From: Siphonodentalium dalli
Lineage: Eukaryota; Mollusca; Scaphopoda; Gadilida; Siphonodentaliidae
DNA: 64,000 nucleotides
Direction: 5' to 3'
NCBI GenBank assembly: GCA_032622095.1
Contig: CP136061.1
Location: 132,252,087 to 132,316,086, forward strand
The notes under the pieces were generated by a model. That model was not told where the DNA came from. It did no database searches and worked only from the letters and a program-made list of their open reading frames with translations. The position numbers were made by a program, and so were the translations under genes. The first letter of the stretch is position 1. Every line of letters starts with the position of its first letter. Shown one piece after another: positions 47,398-59,668 of this stretch.

Positions 47398-47884
47398 AGT
47401 ATTAGGCAACCACAATGTCACCAATAACTCAACCAAAACACCTGGTAATGCGTACACACAAACTAAATAAGGAAAAATAAACTTTATTTCATCAAAACTC
47501 AACTGACATTCCTTGAACAAAAATACACTCCAAATTCTGGGCAACTAGTGATGTTTAAGTTCTATCTTGTTGGTGGGTCCTGTTGGTATTGGTGGGGCAT
47601 AATTAATGTGATAATTAATTTTACATTTATACAGTTATATTTTAAAACTTAATAATGGTTGTAGAAGTTGCTGCAAAACACGGAAGAGTATAATCCTAAC
47701 CGACTAACCGACGAGTAGTTATCTCTTGCTGGTGGTCGTTTGTTGAACTTATTATCTGAACATTTCTCACCAATAATAAATAAATAGGATTCTTACTGCA
47801 CTTTCTATTTCTGAATAGCCCTCCCGTTGAATAATAGACCATTCTAGTGGAAGTTCTTAATGGAATTACTTGTCCCACCAGCAT

Positions 47885-49120
47885 CATATTTAATTCAACA
47901 CATCCCACAACATGATAGCTAATTCAGCAGGACCACCAACATCATAGTTAATTCAACAGGACCCATCAACACCATAGTAAATTCAGTAGGACCTACCATC
48001 ATAGTTAATTCAGCAGGACCCATCAACATCATAGTTAATTCAACAGGACCAATCGACATCATAGTTAATTCATCAGTCACCACCAACACCATAGTTAATT
48101 TAGCAGGACCCATCAACATCATAGTTAATTGTGTACGACCCATCAACATCATAGTTAATTCAGCAGTCACAACCAATATCATAGTTAAATCAGCAGGACC
48201 CATCAAAATGTCAGTTGATTCAGAAGTCACCACCAACAACATAGTTAATCTAACAGGACCCCTCAACGTCATAATTAATTCAGCTGGAACCAGCAACAGC
48301 ATAGTTAATTCAACAGCCACAACCAATATCATAGTTAGTTCAACAGGACGCAACAACATCATAGTTAATTCAGCAGGACCCATCACATCATAGTTAATTC
48401 AGCAGTCACAACCAATATCATAGTTAATACAGCAGGACCCAGCAACAGCATAGTTAATTCAACAGGACACATCAGCACCATAGTTAATTCAGCAGTCACC
48501 AACAACATCACAGATCATTCAGCAGTCACCACAAACAGCATAATTATTCAGCAAGGCACAACGAAACCATGGTTAATTTAACAGTCACAACATCATAGTT
48601 AATTCAACAGTCATCACCAATATCATATTTATTTCAGCAGGACCCATCAAAATCTCAGTTAATTAAGCAGGACCCATCAAAATCTAAGTTAATTCAGCAG
48701 TCACCACCAACACCATAGTTAATTTAACAGGACACATCAACATCATAGTTAATTAAGCAGGACCCAGCAACAGCATAGTTAATTCAGCGGGACCCAGCAA
48801 CATCATAGTTATTAATTTCAACAGGACCCACCAACAGAATAATTAATTTGGCAGGACCCGTCAACACCGTAGTTAAATTAATTCAGCAGGACCTACCAAC
48901 AACATAGTTAATTCAACAGGACCTATCTACATCATATAGCTAATGCAAAAGTCACAACCAACACCATAGTTAATTCAACAGGACCCATCATCGTCATAGT
49001 TAATTCAGCAGTCACCACCAACATCACAGTTGATTCAACATGACCCATCAACATCATTGTTAATTCAACATAACCCATTAACGTCATAGTTTATTCAACC
49101 CAATCCATCAACGCCATAGC
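47885..49120 (+). repeat. 30-bp minisatellite, about 40 units
   Basis: The unit is close to CATAGTTAATTCAGCAGGAC + CCATCAACAT, with variants CAGTCACCACCAACA and AACAGGACC. The 30-bp period keeps a - strand frame open for 155 codons (10-residue repeat such as VELTMMLMGP). There are no unique spacers between repeats, so it is not a CRISPR-like array. Confidence 0.95.
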
Positions 49121-50986
49121 ATTACATCATGATCAGTTGACCAGACTCGACATTCCACCTGTTGGTATCCAGGTGTAAATTCTGTTTTCTTGGGCTGTGA
49201 TATTCGGTTGCCATGGCTTATAGTGACACTTTACACGCAGCACCAAGAACGTTCCAGGCAACCAACCCATGTATATGATTCTGGTTGTAGACTCTACAGT
49301 TTAAAATGGATAATGAATGGAATTCTGTTATGGTTGATGGCTGGAAAAAAAGAAGGAGAAAATTATTATTCAAAGTTGTCAATTCGAAAATCAACCATCA
49401 AATTAGTCCCAATTGATTTTGACCTCATCTTTACTGAGCCAATGGAAGGTCCTAGATATAATTTAGTTTGAAAACACGGGAATGTGTATCTAACCCACCA
49501 GTTACGACTTGATGTAAGCAAATTAAAACTTAATTTTTATCACAAATAAAAAGGCTACACTGTTGGTGTTGGTATCTAACTCATATACTCCGAATCGGTT
49601 GTTTTCTCGAATTAAACCACATGCAGAAGTTCACTTGGTTTCTACATCTGTTTCCTTAACATTTTAATGACGGGAGCTGCGCACGTGCAGCATTAAATAT
49701 CCCAACAACCACTCCGTAATAAAATCAAATTTGAGTAAGAACTCTACCAGTACGCGTACAAAAATAAGGGCAAAATATGTTCCGCCAAGAAACGAAACAT
49801 CCGTGGCAATCTGTGTCCACGAAGCGACATCCCAGCAATAAGAATTACTGACAATAGCTCACGTCTGCTTAATGGGGGGGGGGGGCGCACACAAGATCCG
49901 GCAATTTATGGAACCATCTCCTTTTATGCTCAACAAAATATGACCGCAGTCATAAAATTCATTTTCATTATAATTACCACGTTTTCATCCTTCATAGATC
50001 ACATGATCAGGCAATTCTTCAAGGATTGTCCACTTATAAATGGACAATCGGTACCTAAAATGGTTATTAATAAATGGACAATCCAACCACGCGTGGCACG
50101 CGAGCTTGGGATTGTCCACTAAATGAAGACATGTTTTGTTAATCCTGCATGAAGGGCAATAACTCTATAAATAATGTTAATTTGCTAAATAACGGTGATT
50201 TGTATGAGAAGAAGTGTTTTTGACGAAATAACGGAAATATTCGAAGAAGTGTTTTTAAAGAGCGTTAATTTCTGACAATTAATGCTTATCCGACATATTA
50301 AAACAAATCCAAACTCAAATTTAGTTGCAGTGGTTTACCATTTTGTCATCAGCTAGTATTGCAATGTGCAATCAACCGCTAAACCTGTAATTTGGGCTGG
50401 AATGTTACCGACTGACATATCTTTTTATAGTAAAATCCCATATGGGACGAAAACTAATAATATATAGTTTACAAAATACAATGGTGTTGATTTTTTGTTT
50501 TGCAATATATGGTCTCAGCTGTGATAAACGAATTTAATTTTGTTAAAATAAATAACAGAATTCATATTTCGTCGAGTTATTAATGTTTTAAAAAGTAAAA
50601 TATGTTCCGGATTTGTCAATGCCCGCTGCGGATTCTTTGAGACCATTTTAAGTATTATAGCTGCGGATTATTTATTTGTATTTTTCTTAAAATGCTGCGG
50701 ATTCTTTGATAACTGTTCCTGATTCTTTGCGAGCATTTAATTGCTACGGATTAGTTTTACTATTTATGTATTTCGATATCTTTTCAATGAAAATGCATTT
50801 CAAATGTTATTTCTGTCCATGGAAGTCCGAGTGCATCGAAAGAGTAATTCAACATTGAGAAAATGGAAAAAAAACTAGTATAAAACCCGGATTTTAAAAA
50901 GTTGGGTACCCGAAGGCCAATTTTTTAAAACTGGGTACCACTACCCAAGTGCTCGAAAAATAGTGACAGTGATCAGTTCAGCTTAT
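49121..50986. other. 1.9 kb without a supported gene
   Basis: A G-run lies at 49875. GGATTGTCCACTTATAAATG and GGACAATCC motifs (50025-50120) form small hairpins. TGCGGATTCTTTGA-like motifs recur at 50627, 50694 and 50718. The frame at 49190-49471 is unrecognised. Confidence 0.5.
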
Positions 50987-51404
50987 GGGAGGCCGTTTTC
51001 ACAGTTATTTATAATTGGACTTAAGTGCTTAAACTCAATTACTTACACCTCTACCCAATTGCGCTTAAACGCAATAGCCGTAACAAGTTTTCACCCCTCG
51101 AATATCAAATGAGGTACACAAACAGGTTAGGTTGGATAGTCCTCCTGCATACTATTCTTTAAGAATAAATAATAAATAAATAATTTCGTTAAGCGCAATT
51201 TAAATTACAGATTTTTTAATTGCACAAGAAGCGCAATTGCTGCCCACATAATGTTAAACGAATTGCACTTAAGCGCAATTGAATTACATTTGTGTAAAAC
51301 TAATGTTGCGCTAAAGCGAAATTAATTATATTTATGAATTGCGCTTAAGCGCAATTCAATTTCCCTTTAGTCCAATTATTTAATAAATGTGAAAACGGCC
51401 TCCA
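50987..51404. mobile_element. palindrome-array element, GGCCGTTTTCACA ends, copy 1
   Basis: Ends GGAGGCCGTTTTCACA and TGTGAAAACGGCCTCC. The interior is mainly variants of a short palindrome, TTAAGCGCAATT / AATTGCGCTTAAGCGCAATT, repeated with spacers; a non-repetitive stretch of about 100 bases lies at about 51075-51180. Same terminus and design as 59669-60905. Confidence 0.85.
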
Positions 51405-51409
51405 ATATT

Positions 51410-51925
51410 AAGGGGGATACGCACGTTTTCCATAAATCCAGCCAAAATGGAAAAGATATTTTCAACAAATAATTTCTCGGGGTCTATTTGGCGAAAAATC
51501 TTGAATTTCACATATCATCATCTTTATTGTATATAGAATATGAGAAATTATTAAGAAACGATGAAAACAATGGATTTCAATAAAATTATACATTTAAAGT
51601 CGTACCCATAAACTATTATTCTCTTTTTTATCCCTTTTGTTACCAAGAACATCTAGAATAATTAATAATTCCACACATCACTGCAATCACCAAATAGCTT
51701 ATTGTCTTGGCGCTATGAGAGGAGGCTGGCTTCATTTGTGTCATGATGTTCAGTTAGATTTTTAATTGCATAATATTCTATCATACCCCAGTTTTTTTTA
51801 TTATAATCATAATGAAAAATAAAGCAGTCACAAATATTCCAGCCCAATGAAAACAAAATGTTGATATGCAGTACGGTGCACTCAAGCAGGGAACTTTCAA
51901 CTGGAATTAGGCCAGTGTGTTCAGG
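51410..51925 (-). pseudogene. inverted, frameshifted relative of the 31139-31307 terminal exon
   Basis: Read on the - strand it matches 31090-31590, including the exon (ATATCAACATTTTGTTTTCA, GGGCTGGAATATT, GACACAAATGAAGCC), the 3' flank AAGACAATAAGCTATTTGGT and TTGTTGAAAATATCTT. A one-base insertion in ACATTTTG and a stop after the membrane segment break the frame, so it is a dead copy. Confidence 0.7.
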
Positions 51926-52445
51926 GGGGAGTCGAAAAAAATTTGCAGGCACGTATGCTGATTTTTGACTTTCGACCCTTGTTGGGACCCACCCACCACC
52001 GCGTCCAAATTTTTTTCCGTTTTCGGCAGTTTTTGCCGACCATTTTTTGACACCCACCCCCCTTTTAACACTAAAGCAGATTTGCGGGGGGAAATTCACT
52101 GTAAACAGCTGTATATGAATTTCTGTGCATACGATTAGTCATGGATGTTAACATTGACATGTAAATAGGAACAAGTCATTTTGGGTTCATTCGGTCAAAA
52201 AAAAACATGGCTGCCAGCAGCCATCTTGGATTTCAAAATTCAATCCATTAGCATGGGCTACAGACTATACTGTTTATCTGATCATCATGAAATTTGTCAT
52301 TTATGTTAATATTGACATAGATGTGTTTTAAGCCAAACTCATTGCAAAAACAGTCAAAAAGACTTGCAGGAAAAATATTTTTGAGTTGCGGAAAATATTG
52401 TGTGTTGGTCCTATCGACCACCCACCCACCCCGGCATACGTGCCC
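51905..52445 (+). repeat. second copy of the 29530-30110 repeat
   Basis: It shares AAAAAAATTTGCAGGCACGT, CGGCAGTTTTTGCCGACCAT, CACTGTAAACAGCTGTATAT, an ATGGCTGCCAGCAGCCATCT unit followed by a second partial unit, and CACCCACCCCGGCATACG. The long G- and C-runs of the 29.5-kb copy are here only short (GGGGGGA). Confidence 0.75.
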
Positions 52446-54840
52446 AGAACTCATCTCAGCCCAATATTTCATTTATCAGGCATGACTTGAACATTCTCAA
52501 ATATATATATATATAATTATTTATCGGTAGATGCCTTTCTAATTGAAAATAATCATTAAATTTCACGAATAAAAAAAAGTAAGTCTCTCATGAATATCGA
52601 TATATGAACTGCACTTTTGAAAAAAAAGTTCTTGGTAACGGAAAACTGATATTGTATAGTTAATGCCATAAAAGTAAAGTAAATGAGGTTATAATATCCA
52701 ATTGGTCGATGGTTCTTAAATATTGTGTCACATTAATCGGTTGTACCAAATTTCACAAAGAAATTCCTGACAGATTTTGAGAAAATACATATTGAAATAC
52801 CAGGAAATTTTGGCAAAATGTCCGTCTGATCCTTAACGGCTCGGTAAAATGAATTTATGACTTCCAAGTGGCTGTGGTAAAAAAAAAAACTTTAAAGTCG
52901 TATCCAATGCGCATTAATCTGAATATTCCAGAATCGCAAGTCGTTGGTGTTGAAATACACACTCCAGCTACGGTTAAAGAATCCGTATCACATTTTTTTA
53001 GGCTCATATACAGAATATGCTGCCGAATTTGTTACTATATTTAGCGTATTTATCGGGGTTTTTGCTCCACTTCGCCAACGTTGATTCGCAAATTCCCAGC
53101 AAATAAACACCCATAAGCTTCACTGATACTACACTTAGCTACATACTGACATGTTCTGTCCAAAAGCAACCTGCGTGTTTGACTCTGGTTTAGCCAAAAA
53201 ATAACAAATTAAATCAGACTTCCTCGAAGCACTCCCCGCAAAGAATCAGCTCGTACGTGAGCCACACTCCCGTGACCCCGTGAATGTGCTAATGTGTGAA
53301 ACGGGTCGGTTTTGTGCAGCGGCGTAGAACCCCCACCTCCTCGTACACTTTTGTTAGAAATTAAACGTCGATATACACAATCATATAATAAAGTATTTGT
53401 TTTCGATATAAATATAACGTAGTATATACTGTCGACGCAATTATCTGTATTTTGGGCACGAATACGAATGCATCTTAGGATAATTTTGACTCGCGAATTT
53501 TCAAAGTAATATCGTTCTGCGCAGAAGAAGAACAGTAACTCTATTATGATGACGTGCTATGTTTGAATGAGAAAGATACAATTGGTTTGCAAATTAAAAT
53601 GCTGCATTTTCTTACAAGGAATTGAATTGCGTGGGGTTTATAAGCACTGTGCATATCTGTGTCGGGTGTTGGAAGCGAACTAATTCCCTATTAGAGGTCC
53701 CCGTGGGAGTTCGTTGTGCATAAAATGGGAGACATGACCATTCTGGATTAAGAATGTCGACTTGTGTTATAAAGCATCGACTTGTTATATAAAGCATAGT
53801 ATAAAGTGTCCATTCGGAGAAATAGAAGGTCGATATAGAACAAATGAGCTGGGTTTTAATAGTAATTATTGTTCAATCTCACATCCCGGCTATTGAGAGA
53901 AACCATTATTCCCAATATGAACGATAAACCGAGTCCACCGTCAACACAACCACCACCACCACCACCACTACGCAGCTGTGGTTCATAAATAATGATATAT
54001 GTCCAAATTTGGTAATGTAACTTTTGAACTCAGAAGACGGAGAATTTTAGATTACTCCTGAATGTGGACAAAATTTCCTTCGACGTAAACCGGCTAGTGG
54101 AATCTGTGGGGGATGATGTTTGTTTGTTAGGATAATGTTTGTTTGTTAGGATAAACCTTGTTTAATAAACAAAAAGCATGATCCCTTCCGCGATGTCACT
54201 AGCTGGTTTACAACGAAGGAAACTTGGACTATTCCGAATGTAACTTTGCAACCCACTTTCTCATTTATATAGCAAATACCCACTTTCTCAGTTTGCCAAA
54301 CTTTGTAACTCAGAACACAGATATTTTTTTTTAATGGTTTCGAGATGTAACTTTGTAAAATGTATAAGATTGCAACTCATGACACGGAGTATATTTGCAG
54401 ATATGTCAGATTTGGTATGCAACAATATTAAACACACGTTTGTAACTGGGTTACTGCATTTGTAACCCAAGTAACCGGTTTCAAACGAGTAGCATTTTTT
54501 TCTGTACAAAAACTGACATATTTAGAATTAACGGTATCCACGCGTGTCTCCACTTTAATTGTCTACGCCTCAATATAAGCTAATAACTTGTTTTAAAGCA
54601 TTTGGTCATTCAGGCAATCAAACGGGCAAAAGAATACTCGATATAGTAATACCCTGACGTTATACACATGTATACGATTATTTCACATACTTACAGAAGT
54701 GATAGTAATTTAATTATACTGTTTTCAACTTTCCACAAAGAAGCGAGAAAAACGCTCTCTTTATTACCATAGTTACCATATACATGCTATAACAAGGAAT
54801 CGTCGGTGCTTAGTCATGCTGAATTTGTCACTCTTTTATG
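52446..54840. other. 2.4 kb without a supported gene
   Basis: AT-rich. AAATTTCACAAAGAAATTCCT, GAGAAAATACATATTGAAAT and the following bases (52745-52840) are the complement of part of 19440-19510, so a dispersed repeat is present. (CCA)n at 53950. No domain-like frame. Confidence 0.5.
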
Positions 54841-54844
54841 ATAT

Positions 54845-55115
54845 AGTTACCCATGTAGGTTACCAAAATTGTGATAAAGTTACCAAGGTTACCAAAATTG
54901 TAATAAAGTTACCAAGGTGACCAAAATTGTGATAAAGTTACTCAGGTTACCAAAATTGTGATAAAGTTACCCAGGTTACCAAATTTGTGATAAAGTTACC
55001 AAGGTTTAATCTCCCGTCCCTTTTCAGACATGTTGTGATAATTGTGATAAAGTTACCAAGGTTACCAAAATTATGATAAAGTTACCCAGGTTACCAAATT
55101 TGTGATAAAGCTACC
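54845..55115 (+). repeat. 29-bp tandem repeat, GATAAAGTTACCAAGGTTAC unit
   Basis: About eight units of GTGATAAAGTTACCAAGGTT + ACCAAAATT, split by a spacer (TTTAATCTCCCGTCCCTTTT) that recurs as TTTAATCTACCTTCCGTTTT after the second block. The block plus spacer is therefore itself duplicated. Confidence 0.85.
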
Positions 55116-55119
55116 CAGG

Positions 55120-55753
55120 TTTAATCTACCTTCCGTTTTCAGATAAGGGTATACGTATCTCTATAGAAGTATATATAAATTATCAAGTTTTGAAGAGTTG
55201 AAATTCTTAACCCACTCTCCATGGTTTAATTGAGAGATTCAAGTATACTATTTACATGGATATCTAGACTTACATTCCATGTCGTTTCAAATCGAAAAAC
55301 AGATGCTTTTCAGAGAAAGATAGAATAAATTGGAAATATTAATTGAACCATCAGCCTCTTATTCTAGTACCGACCATAATTTTCCCTTTTAACTTAAAAA
55401 ATCCATACTTTAAATCATCAAATTTCAAATGGAAAAAAAACGAAGAAATTGTTACAATTCCTTATAGTAGTTATACCCCAAGAAAATTTACAATATAATT
55501 TAGTGAAATATACGGCACAGGCAGCCCATATATTAATCCAAATAGATTTATAGAGCCAAACATATCTTACAATATAACTCCAGCTATCATTAATTTATAA
55601 ATAGTAATAACAGGCATTTATAATGAAAACGTGGTTAATACACGAAATTTTATTAACCTGGGTTAGTTTATCACAACGTTGAGAACCCTTTATCACAGAA
55701 AACCGGCGATAGTGACTAATTCAGTTGTAGTTTTATATATAGGCCTAGTATTA
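55120..55753. other. unassigned AT-rich DNA
   Basis: It ends with GGTTAATACACGAAATTTTA TTAACCTGGGTTAG, and a near copy of this stretch (including TATCACAGAAAACCGGCGATAG) recurs at about 56235-56325, so the MITE at 55754-56194 lies between two direct repeats of about 120 bases. Confidence 0.6.
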
Positions 55754-56194
55754 AAGAATTATAATCCGAATAAACGCTCCTCAATTACTTTGACTTCGGG
55801 GGGGGGGGGGGGGGGTAAAAAACTATATTTATTCGAGTCAAGGAACTCACCCATCAAAGCTCAGAGTTATCAGATATCGATTTTTGAAATTTGTTATTTT
55901 TCACCACCTGGAATATTTGGCGGCCTAGAAAATATTCGACGAGCCGATTGACATACTCTCGATACCAGATTGCGTTGAACAAAATGTTGATATATAATAC
56001 GTTTAGTACAAATTTATACTAGAGTTGACAGTGGTTAGCAGTATTTGTTGGGAATTAATCGATTCTGATAACTATAGAGTCTTTAAAAAAAATGTTGTTG
56101 TTGTTGTTATTGCTGTTGTTGTTATTGGTGGTGTTATTGTTGATGTTGTTGTTGTTGTTGGAATCTGATGAAAGGGGATTGTGTACCTTTAACC
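55754..56194 (+). mobile_element. MITE copy, CAATCCG/TTAA family, with an 18-base G-run
   Basis: It starts near AATTATAATCCGAATAAACG and ends GATTGTGTACCTTTAA. It shares CGAGTCAAGGAACTCACCCA and TCAAAGCTCAGAGTTATCAG with the other copies. The G-run (55798-55815) sits where other copies have 2-10 G, and a (GTT)n stretch (56093-56160) lies where others have a short (GTT)n. Confidence 0.75.
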
Positions 56195-56678
56195 GTGTAT
56201 TTATAAAGAGTAATAACAGTAATTTTAATGAAAACATGGTCAATACACGAAATGTTATTAACCTGGGTTAGTGTATCACAATTTCGAGAACCATTTAATT
56301 ATCACAGAAAACCGGCGATAGAGTGACCAATTCATTTCTAGTTATATTTCGGCCTAGTATTAAATTTATCGCTTTCCTCTCATTCCCGTGATGAAAATAG
56401 CTCGATGAATACATGGAACACCTATATGCAAATAATCCAGAATGTCTTTTTACGCATACCAGGTAAATTGAAAATGAAAAATACCGATACTTGCAATAAG
56501 CGAGATCACTGAGTCGATACCATATCCAGCCCCACGTTCCGCGCATTCACTGATGCACTGTGACAAGCATGTGCAGTACAGAACGATTCGAATACAATCA
56601 ACAATAGAGTTATTTCCCTTCATATATACTACTTGTATTGCATGCGTTTGGCGGATTTATCAATTTACTTGCTTCGTT

Positions 56679-56770
56679 CACAGGAGCTTGGAATTTGGTC
56701 AAAACCCCTCTTTTATTAGCGGAACCACCACCCGGGACCTTTGGTTTGGACCAAATTCCAAGCTCCTGTG
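56679..56770. mobile_element. 92-bp inverted-repeat element with 7-bp target duplication
   Basis: Perfect 22-base ends (CACAGGAGCTTGGAATTTGG TC and complement). CTTCGTT flanks both sides (56672-56678, 56771-56777); an eighth base (G) could be counted because the element ends in G. The loop has CCACCACCCGGGACC. Confidence 0.85.
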
Positions 56771-56777
56771 CTTCGTT

Positions 56778-57245
56778 GAAGATGCGTAATCCGAATTGAC
56801 GCTCGCAAATTACTATTTCCTTGACTTCGAGGTAAAAAATATTTGATTCGAGTCGAGGAACCCACCCATCAAAGCTCAGAGTGATCAGATATCGATGTTT
56901 TAAATCTATTATTGTTCATCAACGATAATTTTAAGTGGCCCAGTAAAGAGTCGAGAAGACGGTCTCGGACCAAATTGCTGATGAAGATGGATAACTCTAA
57001 AATAAAGTTGTTGTTTTTAGTCAGATATTTGACAAACCGGAAAAATTTCGTTAAACAAAATGTTGATAAACAACATGTTTCGGGCTATTTTATATTCTAG
57101 TTGACTGTGTTTAGCATTCTTTTTGGGCAATTAATCAATTCTGATAACTGAAGGGGCATTTCAAAAAATGTTGTTGTTCTTGTTGTTCTTGTTGTTGGAA
57201 TCTGATAATATGGGGACCATCGAATCGGATTGAGTACATTCAACT
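56778..57245 (+). mobile_element. MITE copy, CAATCCG/TTAA family, nearly full length
   Basis: It runs from GTAATCCGAATTGACGCTCG to ATCGGATTGAGTACATT. Order: AAATTACTATTT, TTGATTCGAGTCGAGGAACC, CAAAGCTCAGAGTGATCAGA, GCCCAGTAAAGAGTCGA, GATGAAGATGGATAACTCTA, GTTAGCATTCTTTTTGGGC, TTGTTGTTGGAATCTGATAA. The best single copy for defining the family consensus here. Confidence 0.8.
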
Positions 57246-59668
57246 AATGGAAGTCCCAATGGATGCATTAATGCCATCATATATCAAGGCCACCGGGCCC
57301 CCTGATGGGCGCTGCCTTCCACCAAGGGAGTGGAGACACACGGGCAGATCGTACCCCGTTATGTTTCATAAAATGGCAACATCATGAAATGTCAATAGAA
57401 CTAGCTGCTATATTTCCAGATCAAAATATGTCAATGTTGCATAAATAGCTCAAACCAAATCTCAACTGCTCGTCCATTTCCGAAGCCAAACATAGATTCG
57501 CATATCCGCCGGACAACTTCAAGTCACCTGAACATTAATTCGTCATTTTACATGAATAATCCGGAAATTTGTTCATGTTGTTTGAATGCGTAATTTTAAT
57601 TAAATCTGCGTTAAGTGGCATATCCGGTCTGTATCCTTGCGCCAATGTCTGCCATATAAGGATGAGAGGTGTATTTATAGATATATAACCGAGCTGTTGA
57701 GATTGAGCTCAAGCAGTCCATCAAACGTGTTTGAAATTCTGCTGAACCCTTTTTATAATAAAGCATCATTGATGAGTGGTTATCCCAGGAGATTTTCAGA
57801 TAATAAGCTCAACAAACGACCATAGTTCCTTTGTTGAACTCATACATCCCCAGATGAATAATAGACCATTTCGATGTACACTTGTTAACTTACTGGGAGA
57901 ATCCGTTTAGTACATAACTGGTTAAGTGAGACAAGTTTATATATTCTCGATCTATACGGTAAACTTCTACTGGAGTGCCTTTTTTCCCGGAAGTTCTACG
58001 CCAATTCACTTGGTTGCATCTGGCGCCCGTACGTTCGTCACACCCATGAGAACGTGCATATAATAACAATATATTGTGACTCTCAGATGAGCATTTTTTA
58101 TAATAATCGTTAATATCGTTATTCATATTAGAGAATTATTCAGCGTTACTGGCTTTTTGTTTATTTATTTACTACGAAATCTATTCTTTAGTTATCATTT
58201 AGATTTCAGTACCGTTTATGCAATTCATGTATCATGTTGTGCCAAGGCGTGGTGTCTGGATGTTATAGACAAAAATGCTCTTGTAACTAAAGGTTCAGAA
58301 CCACGAATATATCATTAAAGGCACCTTGTCCGATTTGAAATCATAAACCACCATATGTACGCGTTATATACCAAAAATAATTAGATAGTACACAAGCACA
58401 TTACTATAGGATGCAGTCTCTGATTGGCCGACGAAAATCCAATATCGGAATTACGTCTCTAGAAGTGTCCATAAAATATTTCATTTCTACGACGACGCGG
58501 CATTCCGAACAGGACGTAATAAAACGTTTCCAAATATGGAGTGCATTCCTGGCGTAGTAAATGTTTGTGAGAATCGTAGTATATAGAAATAGTTATAAAT
58601 ACAACTAGATGCGAAAGAATAATCAGTCATGAATATCGCTGACCTCGAAGATGATGTCTCCTATATTGCGATGAGTAAAATGAATTATGGATATATCGCC
58701 TGTATTTAGTTTACCAACAATAGTTGAGTTTGACAATGCGTGGGGGAAATTGTCAACACGTCATTGACCTCTGATCTCTGACGTGATCTGCTGTGCCACA
58801 AACCAACGAAATCGTGCGCCACTCTCCAACGAAATGGAGGGAATCCCTTCAAAACAGAACCTAAATTTAACAGAGTTCTGGAGATGTAATTCAGTTATAG
58901 GATTTTCGTCGGCTTTTCAGAGGGACTGTATAGGATGTTGTGATGGACATATATCAACTTTCAAAAGAGGAAGTTTAACATGTTTTGAATTTCTGTCAGC
59001 CTGGCACTAATTCCAAAGATCGGCGCTTATAAAGAGCGTTTAAGCTTCCGTCGTTCAAAAGCGGTAGATTATAAATAGTATTCTCAATTAAGAGCCTCTG
59101 TGATAGTTTTCAACGCATTACTTATGGACGATTTTGTGACATTTCGCGATGTCTGTGTTATATGAATGATGGTCATTGCAAGTATTTTTTCTTTTTTCTA
59201 TTGCCCGGTAAGCGAAAAATCAGCTAAGGAAATTCTGGAATTATTTGGCATAAAATAGGACATGACATTTTTAATATATAGCCTTAAATGAAAAGTTCAG
59301 TGTAAGTATAAACCAAGCCGTGCAGTATATAATGAGAAAGAAACCCAACCAACCGTGGTCAACTGACTATATAGTTGCTATACTATGGTGGGTTCGCTTA
59401 TATTTAACCACGATGTTGGTAAGAGTATAAGCAATGCTGCCAAGTTATCTAAAAATAGAACAACATTTTTGTCCTATAAATATCATTGCTAACCCAGCAA
59501 AGCCCACAACTCCATAACATAACCAGTTGACCAATATTGTCAACCAAGATGATGAACTTAAATTGTTAGTATACGCGGGCCAATTTAGATATTTGCGTCA
59601 TCAGGTCATGGCAATACATGTACAAATCATCCACACGCATGGGCACTATCACCCGTTCCAACCGGGTT
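57246..59668. other. 2.4 kb without a supported gene
   Basis: Fragments of the 39540 family at about 57765-57925. Open frames (57637, 58783 +; 57890 -) show no motif. Otherwise apparently single-copy. Confidence 0.45.

Noticed and set aside
47885-49120. Possible CRISPR array
   Set aside because: The repeats abut with no unique spacers, there are no cas genes, and the DNA is clearly eukaryotic. It is a 30-bp minisatellite.
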